In this document: positions 8,090-15,017 of the stretch, piece after piece
How positions within the stretch are numbered: position 1 is the first letter of the stretch
Layout: every line of letters begins with the position of its first letter
DNA from: Micromonospora zingiberis
GTDB lineage: Bacteria; Actinomycetota; Actinomycetes; Mycobacteriales; Micromonosporaceae
Assembly: GCF_004331455.1 (NCBI RefSeq)
Contig: NZ_SJJR01000015.1
Span: 1 to 64,000, forward strand
DNA length: 64,000 bases
Direction of reading: 5' to 3'
Translations under genes and position numbers: made by a program
Notes under the pieces: model-generated
The model's input: the letters and a program-made list of their open reading frames with translations, nothing else
What the model was told of the DNA's origin: nothing
Database searches by the model: none

Positions 8090-8617
8090 GTGCGGGTGCT
8101 CGGCGTCGACCCAGGGCTGACCCGGTGCGGCGTCGGCGTGGTCGAGGGGGTGCCTGGGCGTCCCTGCACGCTGGTCGCCTACTACGTGGTCTACACCGAC
8201 CCGGCCGACGAGCTGCCGGCCCGCCTGCTGCACCTGGACCGCTCGCTCACCGAGCTGGTCGCCGAGCACCGGCCGGACAGCGTGGCCGTGGAGCGGGTGT
8301 TCAGCCAGCACAACGTGCGTACGGTGATGGGCACCGCCCAGGCCAGCGGGATCGCCGTGCTCGCCGGGGCCCGTGCCGGGCTGCCCGTGCAGACGTACAC
8401 CCCGAGCGAGGTGAAGGCGGCGGTGACCGGTTCCGGCCAGGCGGACAAGGCGCAGATGACCGCGATGGTCACCCGGCTGCTGCGGCTGTCCGAGCCGCCG
8501 CGTCCGGCCGACGCCGCGGACGCCCTCGCGCTGGCCATCTGCCACGTCTGGCGTGGTGGTACGCGTTCGAAGCTGGCCGCCGCCGCGGACCGGGTGAGAC
8601 GAGGAGGAGCGAGATGA
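8090..8617 (+). CDS. ruvC: crossover junction endodeoxyribonuclease RuvC
   Basis: 175 residues, normal length. RuvC cleaves Holliday junctions in the RuvABC resolvasome. The catalytic acidic residues are visible: Asp in LGVDPGLTRCG (residue 7), Glu in VAVERVFSQHN (about 68), and the C-terminal acidic pair in DAADALALAICH (about 143-150). The GTG at 8090 has GGGAGG 7 bases upstream. A -10-like TAGGGT sits at 8045-8050. It overlaps ruvA by 4 bases (ATGA), so the two are translationally coupled. Confidence 0.96.
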   Translation: MRVLGVDPGLTRCGVGVVEGVPGRPCTLVAYYVVYTDPADELPARLLHLDRSLTELVAEHRPDSVAVERVFSQHNVRTVMGTAQASGIAVLAGARAGLPVQTYTPSEVKAAVTGSGQADKAQMTAMVTRLLRLSEPPRPADAADALALAICHVWRGGTRSKLAAAADRVRRGGAR

Positions 8618-9216
8618 TCGCCAGTGTGCGTGGCGTGGTGACCGCCACCGGCCCGGACCATGCGGTGATCGAGGTCGGCGGGGTGGGCCTGGCCGTGCAG
8701 TGTGCCCCCGGCACCATCGCCGACCTGCGGATCGGTCAGCCGGCCCGGCTGGCCACCAGCCTGGTCGTCCGGGAGGACTCGCTCACCCTCTACGGCTTCG
8801 CCGACGACGACGCGAAGTCACTGTTCGAGCTGTTGCAGACCGCGAGCGGGGTCGGGCCACGCCTGGCCCAGGCGGTGCTCGCCGTGCACACCCCCGACGC
8901 GGTACGCAAGGCGATCGCCAACGCCGACACCGCGGCGTTGACCCGGGTACCCGGCATCGGCAAGAAGGGTGCCGAGCGGCTGGTGCTGGAGCTGCGTGAC
9001 CGGATCGGCCCGGTCGCCGTCGGCGCCGACGGCGCGGCCGGGGTCACCGGTGGCGCCTGGCCGGAGCAGGTCCGCCAGGCGTTGATCGGGCTCGGCTGGA
9101 CGGCGGGTCAGGCCGACCAGGCGGTCGCCGCGGTCGCGGAGTCCGTCGACGGCGCGCCACCGCCGGTGCCGGTGCTGCTCAAGCAGGCCATCCGGCTGCT
9201 GGGCCGGACCCGATGA
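8614..9216 (+). CDS. ruvA: Holliday junction branch migration protein RuvA
   Basis: 200 residues. RuvA binds the four-way junction as a tetramer and docks the RuvB motor. Domain I (OB fold) covers about 1-63 (start MIASVRGVVTATGPDHAVIEV is typical), domain II has two helix-hairpin-helix motifs (SGVGPRLAQAVL and VPGIGKKGAERLVLEL, about 75-128), and domain III (RuvB-binding three-helix bundle) occupies about 150-200 after a flexible Gly/Ala linker. The ATG overlaps the ruvC stop and follows GAGGAGGAG. Confidence 0.96.
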   Translation: MIASVRGVVTATGPDHAVIEVGGVGLAVQCAPGTIADLRIGQPARLATSLVVREDSLTLYGFADDDAKSLFELLQTASGVGPRLAQAVLAVHTPDAVRKAIANADTAALTRVPGIGKKGAERLVLELRDRIGPVAVGADGAAGVTGGAWPEQVRQALIGLGWTAGQADQAVAAVAESVDGAPPPVPVLLKQAIRLLGRTR

Positions 9217-9271
9217 GCGCGAGGAGTGAGCCGGGTTTGCGAGCCCCGCAGTCGCGAATGAAGAGGATCCC

Positions 9272-10342
9272 GTGACCGGCACCGACGGCGGGCTGGTCTC
9301 GGCGTACGCCAACGAGGCGGAGCGGGACGCGGAGGTCAGCGTCCGCCCGAAGCGGCTGGACGAGTTCATCGCCCAGCACCGGGTCCGCGACCAGCTCGAC
9401 CTGCTGTTGCAGGGGGCGATGCGGCGCGGCTCGCCGCCCGACCACATCCTGCTGTCGGGGCCGCCGGGCCTCGGGAAGACCACCCTGGCCAACATCGTCG
9501 CCGCCGAGCTGGGCGCGGGGATCCGGGTGACCAGCGGCCCCGCCATCGAGCGCTCCGGTGACCTGGCCGCGATCCTGACCAGCCTCGCCGAGGGCGACGT
9601 GCTGTTCATCGACGAGATCCACCGCATCGCCAAGCCGGCGGAGGAGCTGCTCTACAGCGCGATGGAGGACTTCCGGGTCGACGTGGTGGTCGGCAAGGGC
9701 CCGGGCGCCACCGCCATCCCACTGGACGTCGAGCCGTTCACCCTGGTCGGCGCGACCACCCGGTCGGGTCTGCTGACCGGCCCGATGCGCGACCGGTTCG
9801 GTTTCGTCGCCCACCTGGATTTCTACTCTCCGGCCGACCTGGAGACGCTGCTGCACCGCTCGGCGCGCATTCTCGGGGTGCCGATCACCGACGACGGCGC
9901 GGCGGAGATCGCCGGCCGGTCCCGGGGCACCCCCCGGATCGCCAACCGCCTGCTGCGCCGGGTGCGTGACTTCGCCGAGGTTCGCGCCGACGGTGTGGTC
10001 AGCGTCGAGACCGCCCGTGCGGCGCTGACCGTGTACGACGTCGACGCGCTCGGGCTGGACCGGCTCGACCGGGCGGTGCTCCGCGCGCTGGTCGACTCGT
10101 TCCGGGGTGGCCCGGTCGGCCTGTCCACCCTCGCGGTGGCGGTGGGGGAGCAGCCGGACACGGTCGAGGAGGTGTGCGAGCCGTTCCTGGTGCGGGCGGG
10201 GCTGCTGGCCCGTACGCCACGGGGCCGGGTGGCGACGGAGGCCGCCTGGCGGCACCTGGGCCGTACGCCGCCAAATGGTACATTTGCGTCCGAAGCGCCG
10301 ACCGTGCCTGATCTGTTTTCGGTGGACAGCGCCGAGCCGTGA
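9272..10342 (+). CDS. ruvB: Holliday junction branch migration ATPase RuvB
   Basis: 356 residues, the hexameric AAA+ motor of branch migration. Walker A is GPPGLGKT (about residues 67-74), Walker B LFIDEIHR (about 111-118), sensor 1 lies in VGATTRSG, the arginine finger region in MRDRFG, and a winged-helix C-terminus covers about 265-335. The GTG at 9272 follows AGAGGA. The 55-base gap after ruvA is filled by an Ala/Arg-codon-like intergenic sequence (GAGCGCGAGGAGTGAG) rather than a promoter, so ruvCAB is one operon. Confidence 0.96.
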   Translation: MTGTDGGLVSAYANEAERDAEVSVRPKRLDEFIAQHRVRDQLDLLLQGAMRRGSPPDHILLSGPPGLGKTTLANIVAAELGAGIRVTSGPAIERSGDLAAILTSLAEGDVLFIDEIHRIAKPAEELLYSAMEDFRVDVVVGKGPGATAIPLDVEPFTLVGATTRSGLLTGPMRDRFGFVAHLDFYSPADLETLLHRSARILGVPITDDGAAEIAGRSRGTPRIANRLLRRVRDFAEVRADGVVSVETARAALTVYDVDALGLDRLDRAVLRALVDSFRGGPVGLSTLAVAVGEQPDTVEEVCEPFLVRAGLLARTPRGRVATEAAWRHLGRTPPNGTFASEAPTVPDLFSVDSAEP

Positions 10343-10364
10343 TCTGTTCGTGATCTGTGCCGCA

Positions 10365-10394
10365 TTCGGCGTTCCCAGATACAGCGACTAGACT
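10365..10394 (+). promoter_or_regulatory. putative promoter of yajC-secDF
   Basis: TTCGGC (10365-10370), 18-base spacer, TAGACT (10389-10394). The -10 box equals those before the DedA gene and efp. It would give a leader of about 78 bases to the yajC start. Confidence 0.4.
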
Positions 10395-10478
10395 CGCCGC
10401 GGTCTGTACAGGATGTGAAAATCCGCCTCCGCTCCGGCGCCAAGCGCCGAGCTGGGGCCAATGGGAAGGTCGACAACC

Positions 10479-10817
10479 GTGTTTCACGCAGCAGAAGGCG
10501 GCGGAGCGGGCGGCTTCACGCCGATCCTCATGATCGCGCTGCTCTTCGGCGTCATGTACTTCATGATGATCCGCCCCCAGCAGAAGCGCCGCCGCGAGGC
10601 CGAGTCGATGCAGTCCGGTCTCTCCGTTGGCGACGAGGTGGTCACCATCGGCGGACTGTACGGCACGGTCTCTGGTGTCGAGGACGACAGCGTCCTGCTC
10701 GAGGTCGCCCCCGGAGTGCAGACCCGTTACGCCCGGCCGGCGATCGCCCGCGTGGTGACCAAGGCAGAGCGTCCCACCGAGCCGGTGGCCGAGGAAAGCG
10801 ACGTCGTCAAGGAATGA
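10479..10817 (+). CDS. yajC: preprotein translocase subunit YajC
   Basis: 112 residues. YajC is the small single-pass partner of SecD-SecF. One transmembrane helix (about residues 13-32, ILMIALLFGVMYFMMI) is followed at once by the signature RPQQKRRRE and a YajC domain with GDEVVTIGGLYGTV. The GTG at 10479 has GGAAGG 9 bases upstream; an ATG at 10461 would include the ribosome site and is less likely. An acidic C-terminal tail follows. Next genes are secD and secF after a structured 284-base spacer. Confidence 0.92.
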   Translation: MFHAAEGGGAGGFTPILMIALLFGVMYFMMIRPQQKRRREAESMQSGLSVGDEVVTIGGLYGTVSGVEDDSVLLEVAPGVQTRYARPAIARVVTKAERPTEPVAEESDVVKE

Positions 10818-10825
10818 GCACCGCG

Positions 10826-10947
10826 CCCACCCGGTCCACTGGTACGCCGGTGGCAACCGGGTGGGTATCGCCCGCACGCGTCCCCGGCGGGTGAGCGCCG
10901 ACGCGGCGGTGGAACAACTGGATAGAAGGCCGACGCCGGGCGTCGGC
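10826..10947 (+). other. structured yajC-secD spacer with two strong hairpins
   Basis: Hairpin A (10826-10865): outer arms CCCACCCGGT and ACCGGGTGGG are perfect over 10 bp, and the inside continues with CCACTGG/CCGGTGG (one T-G pair) around a TACG loop, giving a stem of about 17 bp with a 2-base bulge. Hairpin B (10929-10947): GCCGACGC/GCGTCGGC, 8 bp, loop CGG. No T-tract follows A. The structures could attenuate, stabilise or process the message ahead of secD. Confidence 0.6.
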
Positions 10948-11101
10948 GCGCCGGTTCGGTCCGGTCCACGCGCCCGCGTTGACCACCCGAGGCGGCGGCG
11001 TCAGCCCCGGGCGCCGTCGGAAGGCAGATCGTCGGCCGGAGAACCGACCGACCCGCCGTCGCGCCCGCGGCGGCGCGACCGTACAGGGAGACAGGACAGC
11101 C

Positions 11102-12982
11102 GTGGCACCACCTCAGGGACAGATGCGCCCGGGACGGCAGTTGGCCGTACTGGGCGGCATCCTCGTCGTCCTCTATCTTTTGGTGTTCTTCTCGGGCGGT
11201 GCCAGCGGTGGCTGGAAGGACCGGCTCGAACCCCGCCTCGGTCTTGACCTGGTCGGTGGTACCCGGCTCACGCTGGAGGCGACGAACACCCTCGACGGCC
11301 GGGCTCCGACGGCGGCGAACCTCGAACAGGCCCGCCAGATCATCGAGAGCCGGGTCAACGCGTACGGTGTGGCCGAGGCCGAGGTGGTCACCGAGGGCGA
11401 CCGCAACATCGTCGTCTCCCTGCCCGGCGAGAACCGCGACCTGACCGAGATCGGTAACGCCGCCGAGCTGCGCTTCCGCAAGGTCCTGAAGATCGCCGAC
11501 GGCAGCGGCGCGATCCCGTCGCCGGCGCCGAGCCCGACCGGCTCCGCCGCGCCGACGCCCACGCCGAGCCCGACCGGCAGCGCCAGCCCCACCCCGAACG
11601 CCGAGGCCAGCGCGTCGCCGTCGGCGGGCGGGCAGGGTGGCGGGGCGCCGACCCCGACGCCGTCGCAGAGCCCGAGCGCCGCGCCGTCGCCGAGCGCGAG
11701 CGAGGAGCCGGTTCCGCAGGGCATCGAGGAGCAGCGCAAGGCCGTCGAGGAGAAGGTCGGCGCGGAGGCTTGGGCCGCCGCGAACGCGTTGCAGGCGCCG
11801 GCCGACCTGACCGCCGACCCGACGCTGGCCGAGAAGCTCAAGCCGTTCGCCGAGCTGACCGGCCGCGAGGTCGCGGTGCTGCCCGCCCAGATGCAGTTCA
11901 ACGTGCCGACCATCGGTTGCGTCCAGCTCGACGACCGGCCGCCGGCCTCCATCTCCGACCCGAAGCAGCAGGTCGTCTCCTGTGAGGGTGGCTACGCCAA
12001 GAACCTGCTGGACGTGGCGAAGGTGCTCGGCACCGACGTCGACTCGGCCAGCGCGGTACGCGACCAGACCAGCCAGTGGGTGGTCAGCCTGAACTTCACC
12101 CGCAACGGCCAGGAGAACTGGACCGGGCTGACCCGCGAGGCATTCAACAACGAGGGCCAGGCGTGTGACGCCTCCGCGCTCGGCGACGAGGGCAAGTGCC
12201 GGGTCGCCGTGGTGCTGGACAACAAGATCATCTCGTCGCCGCAGATCCAGGGCGTGCTCACCGGCAACTCCCAGATCACCGGCAACTTCAGCAACGCCGA
12301 GGCCAGCGAGCTGGCCGGCTACCTGAACTACGGCGCCCTGCCGGTCACCTTCGAGGCGCAGGAGTCGCAGAACGTCACCGCCACCCTGGGCGCCAGCCAC
12401 CTGCGGGCCGGCCTGCTCGCGGCCGGTGTCGGCATGCTGCTGGTCATCATCTACTCGTTCTTCTACTACCGACTGCTCGGCACGGTGATCTTCGCGAGCC
12501 TGGTGCTGTCGGCGATGCTGCTCTTCGGCGCCCTGGTGGTGCTCGGCCGGCAGATCGGCTTCACGCTCACCCTCGCCGGTATCGCCGGCATCATCGTCTC
12601 GCTCGGTGTGGCGGCAGACTCGTTCGTCATCTATTTCGAACGCCTCAAGGACGAGATCCGCGAGGGTCGCAGCCCGCGCAGCGCGGTCTCCCGGGCCTGG
12701 GTCCGGGCCCGCCGGACGATCATCTCGGCGAACGCCATCACCATCCTGTCGGCGGTGGTGCTCTACGTCGTCTCGGTCGGTACGGTCAAGGGCTTCGCCT
12801 TCGCCCTCGGTCTGGCCACGGTGCTCGACCTGGTCGTGGTCTTCCTCTTCCGGCACCCGATGATGACGATGCTCGCCCGGAGCCGGGCGTTCCTGTCCCC
12901 GCGGGTCAGTGGTCTCGGCCGGGTGTTGCCGGCCAGGTCTGAGCAGGCCCAGTCCCGCAACCCGCGTGTCAAGGAGGCCTGA
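11102..12982 (+). CDS. secD: protein translocase subunit SecD
   Basis: 626 residues from the GTG at 11102 (AGGA 5 bases upstream). SecD with SecF uses proton flow to pull preproteins out of SecYEG. Helix 1 lies at about residues 12-30, then the P1 periplasmic domain starts with LGLDLVGGTRLTLEA. A low-complexity Pro/Ser/Thr/Ala insertion of about 70 residues (about 137-206, DNA 11511-11720) interrupts P1; similar inserts are known in actinobacterial SecD. The C-terminal half has the five-helix RND-type membrane domain (about 435-600) with GVAADSFVIYFERLKDE, which contains the conserved proton-path acidic residue. It is 1 base from secF. Confidence 0.94.
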   Translation: MAPPQGQMRPGRQLAVLGGILVVLYLLVFFSGGASGGWKDRLEPRLGLDLVGGTRLTLEATNTLDGRAPTAANLEQARQIIESRVNAYGVAEAEVVTEGDRNIVVSLPGENRDLTEIGNAAELRFRKVLKIADGSGAIPSPAPSPTGSAAPTPTPSPTGSASPTPNAEASASPSAGGQGGGAPTPTPSQSPSAAPSPSASEEPVPQGIEEQRKAVEEKVGAEAWAAANALQAPADLTADPTLAEKLKPFAELTGREVAVLPAQMQFNVPTIGCVQLDDRPPASISDPKQQVVSCEGGYAKNLLDVAKVLGTDVDSASAVRDQTSQWVVSLNFTRNGQENWTGLTREAFNNEGQACDASALGDEGKCRVAVVLDNKIISSPQIQGVLTGNSQITGNFSNAEASELAGYLNYGALPVTFEAQESQNVTATLGASHLRAGLLAAGVGMLLVIIYSFFYYRLLGTVIFASLVLSAMLLFGALVVLGRQIGFTLTLAGIAGIIVSLGVAADSFVIYFERLKDEIREGRSPRSAVSRAWVRARRTIISANAITILSAVVLYVVSVGTVKGFAFALGLATVLDLVVVFLFRHPMMTMLARSRAFLSPRVSGLGRVLPARSEQAQSRNPRVKEA

Positions 12983-12983
12983 G

Positions 12984-14174
12984 ATGGCTGCTGAGAACAC
13001 TCTGGCAAGCCGCCTCTACCGGGGCGAGGCCGGCCTCAACATCGTCGGCCGGCGCAAGATGTGGTTCACCGTGGCCGCCGTCCTGGTGCTGATCGCGCTG
13101 GGCAGCGTCCTCATCAAGGGGTTCAACCCGGGCATCGAGTTCGCCGGTGGCAACTCGTTCCAGATTCCCACCAGCGTCGGCACCATGGACGATGCGGAGA
13201 CCACCGCAGCTCAGTCGCTGAACACCGCAGGTGCCCACGTGGTGACCGCCCAGCAGGTCGGTGGAGCCGGCGGCTCGTACTACGAGTTGCGGACCACCCA
13301 GCTCGACCCGGAGCAGGCCGAGACGGTCCGGCTCGACATGGCCGAGCGGTTCGGCCTCTCCCCGGAGCAGATCAGCGCCAACCGGGTCAGCGAGGCCTGG
13401 GGTAGCCAGGTGACCAACCGGGCCCTGCTCGGTCTGGTCATCTTCATCGCCCTGGTCACGGTCTACCTGGTGCTGCGCTTCGAGTGGCAGATGGCGGTCG
13501 CGGCCATCTTCTCCCTGGTGATGAACCTGGCGCTCACCGCCGGCATCTACTCGATCGTCGGGTTCGAGGTGACCCCGTCGACGATCATCGGGTTCCTCAC
13601 CATCCTGGGCTTCGCGCTCTACGACGTGGTGGTGGTCTTCGACAAGGTGCAGGAGAACTCCAGAGGCATCACGGCGAACAACAACCAGACCTACGGCGAG
13701 GCGGCCAACCTGGCGGTCAACCAGAGCCTGATGCGCTCGGTCAACACCTCGGTGGTCGCGCTGCTGCCGGTCGGCGGCATCCTCTTCATCGGTGCCGGCC
13801 TGCTCGGCGCGGGCACCCTGAAGGACCTCGGTCTGGTGCTGTTCGTCGGTATGGGCATGGCGTTCCTCACCTCGATCCTGCTGGCCACCCCGCTGCTGGT
13901 GGTGCTGAAGAACCGCGACCCGCGGATCCAGGCCCACAACAAGCGGGTGGAGGCGCGTCGGGCCGGCGCGGCGACCCGGAGCGAGAGCACCGCGAAGGCG
14001 GCCCCGTCCGCCGACCCCGAGCGGGACGAGGAGCCGGTGCCGGCGGAGGCCAGCGCGGCCATGGCCGGCGCGGCGGCCCCGAAGGTGGGTGCCCGGCCCA
14101 CGGGCAAGCGGTCCGGCGGCGCCCGGGGCGGGCGCCCCGGTGGCAACCGTCCGGGCGGCGGAAAGCGACGCTGA
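12984..14174 (+). CDS. secF: protein translocase subunit SecF
   Basis: 396 residues. The ATG at 12984 has AAGGAGG 6 bases upstream and follows the secD stop directly. Helix 1 (about 25-42) leads to FNPGIEFAGGNSF, the family's P1 entry motif, then a five-helix membrane domain (about 145-300) with LGFALYDVVVVFDKVQEN, the counterpart of the SecD proton-path segment. The last 85 residues are a hydrophilic Ala/Arg/Gly/Pro-rich tail, ending in a run of basic and Gly residues, an extension common in actinobacteria and probably cytoplasmic. Confidence 0.94.
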   Translation: MAAENTLASRLYRGEAGLNIVGRRKMWFTVAAVLVLIALGSVLIKGFNPGIEFAGGNSFQIPTSVGTMDDAETTAAQSLNTAGAHVVTAQQVGGAGGSYYELRTTQLDPEQAETVRLDMAERFGLSPEQISANRVSEAWGSQVTNRALLGLVIFIALVTVYLVLRFEWQMAVAAIFSLVMNLALTAGIYSIVGFEVTPSTIIGFLTILGFALYDVVVVFDKVQENSRGITANNNQTYGEAANLAVNQSLMRSVNTSVVALLPVGGILFIGAGLLGAGTLKDLGLVLFVGMGMAFLTSILLATPLLVVLKNRDPRIQAHNKRVEARRAGAATRSESTAKAAPSADPERDEEPVPAEASAAMAGAAAPKVGARPTGKRSGGARGGRPGGNRPGGGKRR

Positions 14175-14278
14175 GGGACACCGGGGCCACCCGGTAGGAA
14201 CTGATCCGGCGGCGTCCGGCATGCTGTGCGAGCAGCGTGCCGGGCGCCGCCGTCGTGTGGAAGGGGAGCGGAACTGCC

Positions 14279-14845
14279 GTGACGGAGACCCACAGCAGCG
14301 GGGTACGGGGTGACAGCGGCCCGGAGGTGGCCCGGTTGGTGGCCAGCCGGGTGCTCGACGTGCCCGACTTCCCCAAGCCTGGCGTCATGTTCAAGGACCT
14401 CATGCCGTTGTTCGCCGACGGCGCCGCCTTCCGGGACGTGATCGACGGGATCGTCGCGTACCACGGGCGGGAGTCCTTCGACACCGTGGTCGGCATCGAG
14501 GCGCGCGGCTTCGTCGTCGCCGCGGCCATCGCGTACGCGACCGGGGTCGGCGTGGTGCCGGTACGCAAGGCCGGCAAGCTGCCCCGACCCGCCTACGCCG
14601 CCTCCTACGCGCTGGAGTACGGCGAGGCCACGCTGGAGGTGCACCAGGACGCCTTCACCGCCGGCCACCGGGTGCTGGTGGTGGACGACGTGCTGGCGAC
14701 CGGGGGCACCGCGGCGGCGACCCTGGATCTGGTCGAGCGGGCCGGCGGCACCGTCGCCGGGTTCACCGTGCTGCTGGAGTTGTCCTTCCTCAAGGGGCGG
14801 GAGCGGCTGGCTCCGCGTCCCGTACATGCCCTGTTGACCGTTTGA
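14279..14845 (+). CDS. apt: adenine phosphoribosyltransferase
   Basis: 188 residues. It salvages adenine to AMP with PRPP. The type I phosphoribosyltransferase signature VLVVDDVLATGGTAAA lies at about residues 134-149, preceded by VVGIEARGFVVAAAIA and the flexible loop VPVRKAGKLPRPAY. The GTG at 14279 is chosen because GGGGAG lies about 10 bases upstream and the homologous region begins soon after; an upstream in-frame start (14237) adds non-conserved residues. The gene lies between secF and relA, a common actinobacterial order linking purine supply with (p)ppGpp control. Confidence 0.93.
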   Translation: MTETHSSGVRGDSGPEVARLVASRVLDVPDFPKPGVMFKDLMPLFADGAAFRDVIDGIVAYHGRESFDTVVGIEARGFVVAAAIAYATGVGVVPVRKAGKLPRPAYAASYALEYGEATLEVHQDAFTAGHRVLVVDDVLATGGTAAATLDLVERAGGTVAGFTVLLELSFLKGRERLAPRPVHALLTV

Positions 14846-14914
14846 GACGACACCGCCACCGGGCGGAGTGGGCACGGTCCGTCCGGCGGAGCGGCAGGGC
14901 ACCTCCGGGGCGGG

Positions 14915-14920
14915 TAGCAT
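14915..14920 (+). promoter_or_regulatory. putative -10 box of relA
   Basis: TAGCAT fits TANNNT and would start a leader of about 90 bases before the relA GTG. A -35 box is not clear, so confidence is low. Confidence 0.3.
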
Positions 14921-15017
14921 TGCCCATTGCTGAGCGGACGGTTACCCGTCCGGTCGGCACGAGACCAGGCCGGCCGGCGCACGGTCGGTTCACTTCCGGC
15001 GAGCGGTGAGGAGGCCG

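Noticed and set aside
5158..8169. Single 1003-codon minus frame joining upstream DNA with the PucR-type regulator
   Set aside because: The N-terminal third is antisense or out of frame to bdhA and ruvC. The real gene starts at 7077 behind bdhA.
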